Origin: Ignavibacteriales bacterium
GTDB taxonomy: Bacteria; Bacteroidota; Ignavibacteria; Ignavibacteriales; Ignavibacteriaceae
NCBI GenBank assembly: GCA_015709675.1
Contig: CP054182.1
Location: forward strand, 558,001 to 622,000
Reading direction: 5' to 3'
Length of the DNA: 64,000 nucleotides
Both the position numbers and the translations under genes were made by a program. The notes beneath the pieces were generated by a model. That model ran no database searches and was not told the origin of the DNA. It worked only from the letters and a program-made list of their open reading frames with translations. Every line of letters starts with the position of its first letter. The stretch's first letter is position 1. Shown here piece after piece: positions 1 through 8,557 of the stretch.

Positions 1-620
1 GACGGTGTGATACCTGCGAAGGTGACGGTTTTATCAAGGTAGAGATGCAATTCCTTGCCGACCTGTATCTGGAGTGTGAAGACTGCAAAGGCACCCGTTA
101 TAAAAAAGAAGTGCGTGATATTACCTACAAAGGAAAAAATCTTGTTGACGTGCTGAACATGACGGCGGATGAGGCAATCGAATTTTTTGAGGGACACTCC
201 AAAATCGTCCGGCTTATCCGGCTGCTTTCTGATGTGGGACTCGGATATATAAAGCTCGGGCAGCCCTCCAATACCCTCTCTGGCGGAGAGGCACAGCGTA
301 TCAAACTTGCACTGCATCTTGCCGCACAGCGGGAAGGGCAGCATACCTTCTTCATCTTTGACGAACCCACGACGGGGCTTCATTTTGATGATATATCCAA
401 GCTGCTTAACTGTTTTAACATGCTGCTGGATAACGGCAACTCCGTTCTGATTATCGAACATAACCTGGATGTGATCAAATGCGCGGATTACATAATTGAC
501 ATGGGTCCGGAGGCAGGTGACAAGGGAGGCGAAGTAGTAGCCACCGGAACCCCGGAAGAAATCGCGCAAATCCCCGCCAGCCACACAGGTTTTTACCTGA
601 AGGATTATTTGGGAATGTAA
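1..620 (+). CDS. uvrA: Excinuclease ABC subunit A, C-terminal part (truncated by window edge)
   Basis: The reading frame is open from base 3, so the gene starts upstream of the window. UvrA is the damage-sensing ATPase of nucleotide excision repair; it acts with UvrB and UvrC on DNA. Visible are the two CxxC halves of the C-terminal zinc module (CDTC at the edge, CEDC about 18 residues later), the ABC signature [12 protein letters not shown], Walker [13 protein letters not shown] and the switch His in IIEHN. The remaining ~206 residues end in a normal UvrA C-terminus (GxYLKxYL). UvrA paralogues are common in this group, so which copy it is cannot be told from the fragment. Confidence 0.95.
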   Translation, partial: RCDTCEGDGFIKVEMQFLADLYLECEDCKGTRYKKEVRDITYKGKNLVDVLNMTADEAIEFFEGHSKIVRLIRLLSDVGLGYIKLGQPSNTLSGGEAQRIKLALHLAAQREGQHTFFIFDEPTTGLHFDDISKLLNCFNMLLDNGNSVLIIEHNLDVIKCADYIIDMGPEAGDKGGEVVATGTPEEIAQIPASHTGFYLKDYLGM

Positions 621-655
621 CCATTTTAACAACAATTAAAACAAACAACGACATC

Positions 656-719
656 GTAGAGACAGGGCATGCCCTGTCTCTACCGCATGCCCTGTCTCTA
701 CCACACACCCCGTCTCTAT
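656..719. repeat. REP-like palindromic array 1 (3' flank of the RAYT remnant)
   Basis: A perfect 28-bp palindrome (656-683, arms GTAGAGACAGGGC... and its complement) is followed by two 18-bp half-units, CGCATGCCCTGTCTCTAC at 684-701 and a diverged copy at 702-719. The same unit recurs in two more arrays at 1003-1102 and 1445-1573. The array ends at the stop codon of the transposase remnant (716-718). Confidence 0.9.
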
Positions 720-1414
720 TCGGATTTGTAGAATTTATCTTCCTGCCAGCGGAGAGGATTATTTTGTATATAATCGGAGATGGTTTGAAAGGATTTTTCA
801 TCACGGATGATGTGATCATAAAAACGGGTTTGCCATTCAAATGTAAATGCCAAACGGCGGGCGTGTCTGGTAACAGCCGATTTGTAAGATCCGACAATAG
901 ATGATATGGAATTATTTCCAATATGTTAAAATCGTTGTTGACCAATGGTTTGAATTGGTTTTCCGCCGGATTGGATTTTGTTGGATGATTCGTTGGATGA
1001 TTGTAGAGACAGGGCATGCCCTGTCTCTACCGCATGCCCTGTCTCTACCGCATGCCCTGTCTCTACCGCATGCCCTGTCTCTACCACATGCCCTGTCTCT
1101 ACGGTTCCCGCATTACCAACCCCAATATCGTTATTGTTGGTGTTTTTGGTAATAATCAATATGCCGTGTATATGATTGGGCATTACGACAAACGCGCCTA
1201 AATCTGCGTTTCGCGCGTGTTGTGGTATTTGATGCCATAGTATATCCGCAATTACTCCCGTGTGGGATAATTGCATTGCCCCATCAACAATTTCACCAAA
1301 ATAATGTTTCCTGTTTTGTGTGCAGATGGTTATAAAATACGCACCCGCCCACCGGTAATCCCATTGTTGTAACCGGGTTGATGGTATCCGGTATTTGTTT
1401 TTGTATTTGTTCAT
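716..1414 (-). pseudogene. REP-associated tyrosine transposase (RAYT/Y1_Tnp), interrupted by an in-frame stop and carrying an internal REP array
   Basis: RAYTs are single-strand HUH-type transposases related to IS200/IS605 TnpA and are linked to REP palindromes. Reading from ATG 1414 on the minus strand gives a typical start (RLQQWDYRWAGAYFITICT), then the HUH motif in VVMPNHIHGILII, then a low-complexity stretch of VETGHA repeats encoded by REP units at 1003-1102. The frame meets TAA at 926-928. Directly after it, in the same frame, the family continues (HIGNNSISSIVGSYKSAVTR, with the probable catalytic Tyr in GSYK) and runs through FEWQTRFYDHIIR and YIQNNPLRW to TAG at 716-718. One nonsense codon therefore separates the HUH motif from the Tyr, so the protein is probably inactive unless the stop is read through or is a sequencing error. 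The longer ORF to 1471 starts inside repeat DNA. Confidence 0.85.
1003..1102. repeat. REP-like array 2, inside the RAYT reading frame (18-bp period)
   Basis: A perfect 28-bp palindrome at 1003-1030 is followed by four 18-bp units starting at 1031, 1049, 1067 and 1085. Because 18 is a multiple of three, every unit adds six residues (VETGHA) to the transposase without shifting its frame. Confidence 0.9.
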
Positions 1415-1444
1415 TTTATGGTTGTAATTGTTGTGGTTATTGTG

Positions 1445-1573
1445 GTAGAGACAGGGCATGCCCTGTCTCAACGCATGCCCTGTCTCAACGCATGCCCCGT
1501 CTCAACGCATGCCCTGTCTCTACGCATGCCCTGTCTCTACGCATGCCCTGTCTCTACGCATGCCCTGTCTCTG
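1445..1573. repeat. REP-like array 3, upstream of the RAYT (17-bp period)
   Basis: A 28-bp near-palindrome at 1445-1472 is followed by units of GCATGCCCTGTCTC(A/T)AC starting at 1473, 1490, 1507, 1524, 1541 and 1558. The period here is 17 bp, one base shorter than in the arrays inside and downstream of the gene. The array fills the gap between the transposase start and the stop codon of the hydrolase gene at 1598. Confidence 0.9.
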
Positions 1574-1597
1574 TGGATATCCCCACCATAAAAATCG

Positions 1598-2995
1598 TTA
1601 TCGTTTTAATATCCAATCTCTCATTATTTGCAATGCCTCCTCTGAAAATGTTTCCTCAATTACTGCGTACTCAGACGGTGCGCCGGTTTTGGCTGTCTGG
1701 AATAAATGATTCAGCCCTTTGAATTCCATCACTTTGAAATTTTTATTTCCTGCTTTTGTTAACGCGGCTTCTATTGCTGAAAGATTTTCCTTTGGCGGCA
1801 CCTGCAAATCCAATTCACCGTTCAGCGCCAGAACCGGTTTAGTTATCTTTGCAAAATCATCAGCAGGGTTATAAACCAGGAAAAAACGGAACCAGTCCGT
1901 CCTCAATATCCGTATCTGCTGCTCAATCATCTGTTCGCTGAATTCTGGCTTTTTTCTTTCCTCTTCGCTTAATGTTGCCAGATATTCATCAAATACTTTG
2001 CGCAGTTTTTGCTCTGCTTCAGTTGTGTCCTTTGTGCCGGAGACTGCCTCAAAGAGTTTCCGGTTCATCTCAAGTTCTTTTTTAATTTCATCTTCTGAGA
2101 CACCATTGGCGCGGGAAATAAGTTCACTCTGCAATAGAATAATATCCCGGCCATTCATTCCTGGCCCGGCCAGTGTAACAAGAAAATCCATTTCTTCTGA
2201 GCGCGCGCCTACTATCGCCCCGATCAGTCCTCCTTCACTGTGACCAACCAATCCGGTTTTGTTTTTGTTTACTTCCTTCCGGGATTCAAGATAGCGCAGA
2301 GCCGACTCAGCATCGGTGGCAAAATCCAATGACGTGGCTGTGCTGTGGTCACCGCCTGATTTTGCAATACCCCTGTCATCATACCGCAAAACAGCAATGC
2401 CATTACGGCTCAGGTAATCCGCAATGATCAAAAATGGTTTATGCCCCAGCAGAGACTCATCTCTGTCCTGACCGCCCGAACCGCTTACCAATATCACTGC
2501 CGGGAATGGTCCTTTGCCTTCCGGTATGGTTAACGTACCGGCCAGTGTTATGCCAGCATCGGGATTTTCAAACGTTACATCCTCCTGTATATACGGGAAT
2601 GGGGGCTGCGGGGTCTGAGGCCGTTTCGGCATTTCCACTTTATCAATCCGGCTTATCAGCAGCGGAAAGTCCATTCCCCCTTGTGACCAGTTGCCAAAAA
2701 TGGTTCCGTCTTTTGGGTCGTATGTCCCGTTAAACTCTGCCGCCAGCGCTTTAAGTTCAACACGCAGTTTATTGTTTTCGAATGTTGTTTTGGTGGTTGG
2801 TATTCCCATGGCTCCCTGGTCGGGACTATCCATGGTGGTGGTAATCATTCCGTCATCCGATGTTTTAAAGTGGAAAACAATACGAAGTTTTGCCGCACCC
2901 ACATCAAGCACCCCCTGCCACATGCCGTCAAGGCGCGTCTCCTGCGCGGAAAGCATTGCTGACAGAAGAACTATATATAATAATATCCGTTTCAC
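1598..2995 (-). CDS. Secreted alpha/beta-fold hydrolase (serine esterase/aminopeptidase type)
   Basis: A 465-residue protein with an N-terminal signal peptide (MKRILLYIVLLSAMLSAQ), so probably periplasmic or exported. A ~110-residue beta-rich N-terminal domain precedes the hydrolase fold. The nucleophile elbow is GHSEGG (Ser about 253); the acid and base are probably in NGELDLQVP and GLNHLF, and LVSGSGGQDRDE supplies the oxyanion region. Substrate is not predictable; peptidases and esterases share this architecture. The start is GTG at 2995, with AAGGAG eight bases upstream; an ATG nearer the ribosome-binding site is in another frame. It follows the phosphatase gene by 32 bp on the same strand and is probably co-transcribed. 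Confidence 0.85.
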   Translation of the reverse strand: MKRILLYIVLLSAMLSAQETRLDGMWQGVLDVGAAKLRIVFHFKTSDDGMITTTMDSPDQGAMGIPTTKTTFENNKLRVELKALAAEFNGTYDPKDGTIFGNWSQGGMDFPLLISRIDKVEMPKRPQTPQPPFPYIQEDVTFENPDAGITLAGTLTIPEGKGPFPAVILVSGSGGQDRDESLLGHKPFLIIADYLSRNGIAVLRYDDRGIAKSGGDHSTATSLDFATDAESALRYLESRKEVNKNKTGLVGHSEGGLIGAIVGARSEEMDFLVTLAGPGMNGRDIILLQSELISRANGVSEDEIKKELEMNRKLFEAVSGTKDTTEAEQKLRKVFDEYLATLSEEERKKPEFSEQMIEQQIRILRTDWFRFFLVYNPADDFAKITKPVLALNGELDLQVPPKENLSAIEAALTKAGNKNFKVMEFKGLNHLFQTAKTGAPSEYAVIEETFSEEALQIMRDWILKR

Positions 2996-3027
2996 TGTTC
3001 ATCTCCTTATTTTATTTACAAATAACA

Positions 3028-5190
3028 TTACTTCATCAGTATCATCTTGCCGGTCAGGGTTTTACCCCTGGCGGCAATCTGATACATATATACTCCGGAT
3101 GAAAGTTCGCCTGCATCAAACGGAACCGAATGGTAGCCGGCCTCCATTACTCCTGAAACAAGTTCCCTCACTTTCCTTCCGCTGATATCATACACAGCCG
3201 CCGAAACCTCACCGCTCAGCGGAAGCGCAAAACGGATAACCGTTGAAGGATTAAACGGGTTTGGATAATTACCGAGAAGTTCAAACTTCTCAGGCGCGGC
3301 ATTGTTAAGCACAACCGGCCCGTAGTATGAGTAGGAACCGTCAAAATCAATCTGTTTTAAGCGGTACCTCATTGTGCCGGAGACCGCCATTTCAGTATAC
3401 TGATATTCTCTGGATTCGGTAGTTGTTCCCGCACCTCGTATATATCCGGTCTGCTCCCAGGCAGTTCCATCTGTTGAACGCTCTACGGCAAATCCGGCAT
3501 TATTCTGCTCCGTTGCTGTTGACCAGCGAAGCACTGCCTTTCCTCCGTTTATGCTGCCGGTAAATGAAGTAAGTTCAACCGGTATCGGTTCTGAATTTGT
3601 GACAGTATGTGTTGCAAAAACAATACCTGTTTCGTCAACCAGACTAAGCCGTACTGAATCGCCGCCAAAAACCTCAACCTTGCCGAATGCATTATTAAAT
3701 ACCTGCGTGGTAATTCCCTGCCCGCCCTTATTCCATATATGTACTCCGAAAGCTGAAAGCAGAGCTACCAGCTTGGAGTTTGTTATATCCAGCCCCCCTG
3801 CCATTATCTCCGGAAAACCGGCATTAGTGCCGTCATCAATAGCCGCGGTGTGGGAGTCTCCGCTAAGCACAATCACATTTTTAATCTGATTGTTATTTAC
3901 AAAATTCAGCACCGTATCCAAATCTTCCGGAAAGCCAACCCATTTATCAGCAAGCTCCATCGCCGCAAAAATACCGCGAGTCCCCGGCGGAAGTTCCTGC
4001 AACCCGAGGATGGAATCCTGCAGTGTTATACCCATTTGTATTCCCTGTAACTGACCTTTATTAAACGGAACCGAACTCAATATAAATTTCCATTTAGCCG
4101 TGCTGTTCAGAAGCCCGTTCAAAAACCAGGTCAGCTGCGACTCCCCGGTGCCAGGTGCATTATCCCTGCCAAGTATTGAATGTCCCGCGGGAGGAGTAAA
4201 CTCCCACAAACCTGTTGTTGTATTTTTGTTTATGGAATTCAGATTGGACGAGCGCTGTGCCCGCAAATCAAGTGCAAAAATCTCAACATTGCCGTAGGTG
4301 AATTTATGATAGATACCGCGCGACTCATTCACAAGAGGATATCCCGGCATATTCTCCTTATATCCGGTTATACTGTTGGTGCGTGCTCCGGCAGGATTGG
4401 TAAATTCAAATTTATAAAAATCATTGCTGAGCGGATTCGGTTTCCATGGAATAAAAAAACTTGAAGTCAATGCCCCGGAGTTGTCATTCATGAAATCATG
4501 ATCGTCATATATATAATCAACCGGCATCATGCTAATGAGTGTATCCATCAGATAGTTTTTGTCATACTTCACATGGTATGCCCCCTGCACTAATTGCATA
4601 TTTCCCGCAAAGAAATTGGGGTTAAAAGGGAGATTATCCGTGGTGTCCGGATATCCAAAATCACCTAACTGTAAAAAGAACCGGGGATTATGCTGAACTA
4701 TCTGCCTGAAAATAGTACCGGGCGGTGTGCCTGAAGGAAGAAAGTTGCCGCTGTTAAGGCAGGAACCGAAAGCGAAGGTGAAGTTCTGACTCGTGCCGGG
4801 AACGGGGAAGGTTGAAAAACTCCGCTGCACGTTGTCAGGCGCACCATTGATAATTTTAACCCGGTAGTAATATCTGGTATCGGGCTGAAGTCCCTCTATC
4901 TCAACGATGCCGCGCATATATCTTAAACTATTGACGGAAACCGTGTTGGTTGTCAGGACAGAAGTGAAAGCAGGGTCAGTCGAAAGTTCAATATAAAAAT
5001 CTCCCGGTTCGGTAAGCCGTGCCCAGAATCGGGCTTTGGTATGAGTAACACCCCCTGTCACAACGCTGTTCGCAAGAGCGGGAATACTCCCCTCTGAAAC
5101 ATTCCTTCGTGTATTGCTTTCCTGAGCCACCGGCTGCAGGAACGCTGCAGCCAGGATGAGCGGAAGAATCCGCAGTAATACATTTCTCAT
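3028..5190 (-). CDS. PhoD-like metallophosphatase with T9SS C-terminal sorting module
   Basis: 720 residues. Signal peptide (MRNVLLRILPLILAAAFLQP), a fibronectin-like N-terminal domain (ARFWARLTEPGDFYIELSTD) as in PhoD phosphatases, then metal-binding motifs FAFGSCLN, LQLGDFGYPD, YDDHDFMNDNSG and GDSHTAAIDDG. This suits a Ca/Fe-dependent phosphodiesterase/alkaline phosphatase exported to the cell surface. The C-terminus has an adhesin-like segment (PVELTSF...) and the sorting module YPNPFNPST ending in KMILMK, recognised by the type IX secretion system. ATG at 5190 has AAAAGG upstream. The gene lies 40 bp downstream of the carboxypeptidase gene on the same strand. Confidence 0.88.
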   Translation of the reverse strand: MRNVLLRILPLILAAAFLQPVAQESNTRRNVSEGSIPALANSVVTGGVTHTKARFWARLTEPGDFYIELSTDPAFTSVLTTNTVSVNSLRYMRGIVEIEGLQPDTRYYYRVKIINGAPDNVQRSFSTFPVPGTSQNFTFAFGSCLNSGNFLPSGTPPGTIFRQIVQHNPRFFLQLGDFGYPDTTDNLPFNPNFFAGNMQLVQGAYHVKYDKNYLMDTLISMMPVDYIYDDHDFMNDNSGALTSSFFIPWKPNPLSNDFYKFEFTNPAGARTNSITGYKENMPGYPLVNESRGIYHKFTYGNVEIFALDLRAQRSSNLNSINKNTTTGLWEFTPPAGHSILGRDNAPGTGESQLTWFLNGLLNSTAKWKFILSSVPFNKGQLQGIQMGITLQDSILGLQELPPGTRGIFAAMELADKWVGFPEDLDTVLNFVNNNQIKNVIVLSGDSHTAAIDDGTNAGFPEIMAGGLDITNSKLVALLSAFGVHIWNKGGQGITTQVFNNAFGKVEVFGGDSVRLSLVDETGIVFATHTVTNSEPIPVELTSFTGSINGGKAVLRWSTATEQNNAGFAVERSTDGTAWEQTGYIRGAGTTTESREYQYTEMAVSGTMRYRLKQIDFDGSYSYYGPVVLNNAAPEKFELLGNYPNPFNPSTVIRFALPLSGEVSAAVYDISGRKVRELVSGVMEAGYHSVPFDAGELSSGVYMYQIAARGKTLTGKMILMK

Positions 5191-5230
5191 ACCTTTTGCC
5201 TTCTTTTTGTAATCTGTTTATCTACGTTCG

Positions 5231-7918
5231 TTATCTCATCAGAATCATTTTTTTAACGGCAAGCGAGCTGCCTGAGGTTAATTTATATATATACACGCCT
5301 GAAGCCAGTCCGCCGGAGTTAAACGGCACCGAGTGATAACCTGCTTCCATTTTGCCTTCAATCAGTTTTTTAATCTCGTTCCCGTTCACATCATAGACAA
5401 TCAGCGATACACTGCCTGCTTCCGGCAGACTGAACCGGATGGATGTTTCCGGATTAAACGGATTGGGATAGTTACCAAGAAGCTCAAACTTCTCCGGTGC
5501 GGATGCACTCAGGGTAACAGGTCCGTAATATGAGAAGGGGCCGTTATAGTCAATCTGTTTTAAGCGGTAATGTATCGTTCCGCCGGCAACAGGTTCTGTG
5601 AACTGATATTCCTTTTGTTCCGTGGTTGTTCCCGCACCGCGTATATAACCTGCCTGTTCCCAGGCAATTCCGTCTGACGAGCGTTCTACTGCAAATCCGG
5701 CGTTATTTTGTTCGGTTGCGGTTGTCCATCTCAGCAGTGCGTTGCCGCCGTTGTTTACCGCAGTAAATGAAGTAAGTTCAACCGGAACTATTCCGTAGTA
5801 GTATATACCAATATCATCAAGATACCAGCCGTCACGCACCTGAGAAGCGTCAGTTTTCAACTGAAATCTGATAAGGATATTCTGATTAGCAAACTGCTGC
5901 AAACTCATCTCCTCATCAAGCCATGAAGATGCTGTTCCGTCATAGATGGGAGTACCTGCCGGAATCTGTGTTCCGCTTCCTGATGCCGGTTTTGTATATT
6001 TACCTGTGAGTGCGGTCCAGGTACTGCCGTTATTTGTGCTGACCTGCACAATGGCACAATCCCATCTGGTTTCTATATCATAACGTGTTTTAAATGTTAA
6101 CACAGGGTAAGATATCCCCTCAAGAGAAACTGGTGCGGATGACTGCAGCGTAACCGTTGCGCTGTTTGCATAACTGCCTGTGCGGCTGTCGGTGTAGGAA
6201 TTGGGAGCAGAATAAAACAGCGAGGTGGTCGCTTCCCACTTCGGCGAGGTGCCCGGTGTGGCAGTAATGGTCCATAACTGTGCCGGATTATTCGTGGTAT
6301 CGTTATATACAAACACCGGTGTTCCTATTCTGAATGATGCGGAATCTTTTATCGTATATGTGCCCGCTCCCTGCCCCATAAACAAATCCAAATAGATTTT
6401 ACCCCTGTAGTCAACCGGCGCTGTCGGCAGCACAGTTATTCCAACTCCCGTTTCGGCAGTACCTCCTGGGGGAATTGCAGACATAAAGGTTGGTATGCCG
6501 CTCACAGAAATGTTCGGATCATTACTATGATAATAGTAGCCCCACGACTGTGTGAGTTCAGAAAGTCCGGTATTCTTTATCGTTCCGGTCAGTTCAACGC
6601 CGGAGCCGGGATTCAGATACTGCGGTGTAAAGTAATAATTTGAAAGCTGCGGATATCCGCCTGCTATCCATGCAAGATACAAATTAGGCCGTATGTTCTG
6701 CTGGGCAAGAGGAATAATTCTGCTCTGGGATGGCCAGAATCCGTCTCCGTCACCGCCGACCTCAAACACAAAACCAAACACTTTTGGTTTTTGTGTCTGC
6801 TCTCCGTACATCCAGTCGCGCCCGGTGCCGTTTGAATTATACGCAAGAGTCTGATAACTGGTGCCGTAGGTATATCCGTTGTGCTGCGCCATGGAAGCGG
6901 CGAAATCGCGGTACTGATTTGAGTCCGGCGTAAGCGCGTTCGTATATCCCCACGGATATATAATTGAGTTGTTATATGAGTGATAGTTAATATAAGACTT
7001 AAACCCTTTTGCAATTGCAAGGTCGCGTATCACCCTTGTTTCCGGTTCGGAAAACGCCGAGGGTCCGCGGTAGGTTTCTGACGACGGGGTACCGCTTGAA
7101 CCGATATTATCATAAGCCCACATATAACCATAATTGCGGTTCAGGTCAACTCCGTAAACCGTACTACCCTGAGCGTAACGGTTCTTGCGCCACATCCCTC
7201 CTCCGTTTGGCGAATTTATCCGGTTCCATTCGTAACCGTCCGGATTAACCACCGGCACAAAATACATCTCCCGGTTATCCACCAGATATTTCACCTCCGG
7301 ATTAGTGTTATAGTTCTCCAGCAGATAATACATATAATAGATAACGGTGGCCATTGCCTGGGGTTCCCGTGCGTGAATGAGTGCATCATAGAGCACCCTT
7401 GGCTCCGGTTCTTCAAGATTCGGGTTGTCGGAAATCTTTACCGCCCAGATCGTCCGCCCCTCTACCGAGGTTCCGATCGAAAATTTCTGGGTAATCAGAT
7501 TGGGGAACTGTGCAAACAGCGTATCTAACTGGGAAACCACCTCTGCAAAGGTATAATAGCCCCCCATGCTGCCATATCCGAACCCGGTGACTCCGAAAGC
7601 ATTCCGGCTTTGGGCAAGCTGTTCTGCTTTTTCCGCCTCAGTCATCGCCGGACGGGCATCGTAGTACTGCTTCCAATCCGGAATCAGCACCGAATAGCCA
7701 ATACCGTTTTGGCTGAGCAGTTCCGCTTCGTCCATGCTGACAAACAGCTCTGCCGAGAGAGATTCTTTATCAATATGAGTGTGCTCTGTTTCTATGCCAA
7801 GGGCGGCAATTTTGCGTAAATCTTCATGAGAAGTCAGTGATACTGATATGAGCTGATACTGCTGTGCCTGGAGGGGGAGCATCAGTGCGAGCAGGATGAG
7901 GTAAATTTTCCGGATCAT
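5231..7918 (-). CDS. M14 zinc carboxypeptidase, surface-secreted (T9SS tail)
   Basis: About 895 residues from ATG 7918. That start is chosen because it directly precedes the signal peptide (MIRKIYLILLALMLPLQAQ) and has AAAAGG seven bases upstream; an in-frame ATG at 7945 falls in a candidate promoter. Catalytic M14 features are the zinc motif HAREPQ (His about 182, Glu about 185), NPDGYEWNR, DLNRNYGY, the third zinc ligand in YINYHSYNN and the catalytic Glu in FVFEVGGDGDGF. A beta-sandwich resembling MAM/immune-inhibitor-A domains follows (RWDCAIVQVSTNNGS), then the PVELTSF module and YPNPFNPET ending KKMILMR. It probably digests extracellular peptides. First gene of a three-gene minus-strand set. 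Confidence 0.92.
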   Translation of the reverse strand: MIRKIYLILLALMLPLQAQQYQLISVSLTSHEDLRKIAALGIETEHTHIDKESLSAELFVSMDEAELLSQNGIGYSVLIPDWKQYYDARPAMTEAEKAEQLAQSRNAFGVTGFGYGSMGGYYTFAEVVSQLDTLFAQFPNLITQKFSIGTSVEGRTIWAVKISDNPNLEEPEPRVLYDALIHAREPQAMATVIYYMYYLLENYNTNPEVKYLVDNREMYFVPVVNPDGYEWNRINSPNGGGMWRKNRYAQGSTVYGVDLNRNYGYMWAYDNIGSSGTPSSETYRGPSAFSEPETRVIRDLAIAKGFKSYINYHSYNNSIIYPWGYTNALTPDSNQYRDFAASMAQHNGYTYGTSYQTLAYNSNGTGRDWMYGEQTQKPKVFGFVFEVGGDGDGFWPSQSRIIPLAQQNIRPNLYLAWIAGGYPQLSNYYFTPQYLNPGSGVELTGTIKNTGLSELTQSWGYYYHSNDPNISVSGIPTFMSAIPPGGTAETGVGITVLPTAPVDYRGKIYLDLFMGQGAGTYTIKDSASFRIGTPVFVYNDTTNNPAQLWTITATPGTSPKWEATTSLFYSAPNSYTDSRTGSYANSATVTLQSSAPVSLEGISYPVLTFKTRYDIETRWDCAIVQVSTNNGSTWTALTGKYTKPASGSGTQIPAGTPIYDGTASSWLDEEMSLQQFANQNILIRFQLKTDASQVRDGWYLDDIGIYYYGIVPVELTSFTAVNNGGNALLRWTTATEQNNAGFAVERSSDGIAWEQAGYIRGAGTTTEQKEYQFTEPVAGGTIHYRLKQIDYNGPFSYYGPVTLSASAPEKFELLGNYPNPFNPETSIRFSLPEAGSVSLIVYDVNGNEIKKLIEGKMEAGYHSVPFNSGGLASGVYIYKLTSGSSLAVKKMILMR

Positions 7919-7942
7919 GGATATGCCTTTTGTTACATGGGT

Positions 7943-7950
7943 CAAAAATA
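7943..7950 (-). promoter_or_regulatory. Candidate -7 box (TATTTTTG) of the carboxypeptidase operon
   Basis: On the minus strand TATTTTTG matches the Bacteroidota consensus TAnnTTTG and lies 24 bases before ATG 7918. No clear TTG -33 element is visible, so this rests on the -7 box alone. Confidence 0.4.
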
Positions 7951-8089
7951 AGGAGAATTAAGAAAATACTCCTCCTTCTCCCCCTTTTATTTCCCCCCCT
8001 GCCGGATTTTCCTTAATTTTATTCTTTAGAAATCCGATTCTTAAAGAACTGTTTAACATCCGCAGACAAAAAAAGGAGCCGCCAAATCT

Positions 8090-8542
8090 ATGCTGCCAGA
8101 AGAACGCCCCCTGATTGAAAAAGAATTAAAGATGCTCGGTATCATCCACGTAGCCATGATGGGGGGAATATTTATTTTCGCCCTGATTATAACGCTTGTT
8201 GATGTTTTCCGCGAGGGGCCGCCCCCTGTTCCTCAATCATTCCCTGTTTTTCAGATTCTGGTTCCGGTTTACGGGCTGATGATGATTATTGCAGGCAACC
8301 TGGTATATAAAAAACTCATTTCCTCCATTCCTTCTGAGATTTCGATTCAGGAAAAGATGATGAAGTACCGCACCTTCAGTCTGGTGCAGTATGCCATGCT
8401 GGAAAGCGCCGCGCTGTTTTCTCTTGTGGTTTTCTTTCTGACAAAGGATTTACTCAGTTTTATTGTTGCAGGTGTTATTCTTCTTGCGTTCTTTTTTTCA
8501 CGTCCTTCAACGGAAAAATGTTCTGCTGATCTCCGTCTTTGA
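8090..8542 (+). CDS. Hypothetical four-helix membrane protein
   Basis: 150 residues, not recognised. A short charged N-terminus (PEERPLIEKELKML) leads into hydrophobic segments near residues 16-38, 52-75, 95-117 and 120-138, consistent with four membrane helices with both ends inside. ATG 8090 is preceded by AAAAAAAGGAG about ten bases upstream, a strong ribosome-binding site. The dipeptidase gene follows 15 bp later, so the two are probably one transcript. Confidence 0.7.
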   Translation: MLPEERPLIEKELKMLGIIHVAMMGGIFIFALIITLVDVFREGPPPVPQSFPVFQILVPVYGLMMIIAGNLVYKKLISSIPSEISIQEKMMKYRTFSLVQYAMLESAALFSLVVFFLTKDLLSFIVAGVILLAFFFSRPSTEKCSADLRL

Positions 8543-8557
8543 TATAAAGGTGTAATC

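Noticed and set aside
978-1201. Plus-strand ORFs rich in MPCLY/ACPVST repeats across the REP arrays
   Set aside because: They are translations of the palindromic repeats antisense to the transposase remnant; no ribosome-binding site and no family.
656-1573. CRISPR-like array
   Set aside because: Units of 17-18 bp with no spacers, clearly palindromic REP elements beside a RAYT.
7919-7945. Longer start for the carboxypeptidase
   Set aside because: It would put nine residues before the signal peptide and overlap a candidate promoter box, while ATG 7918 has a proper ribosome-binding site.
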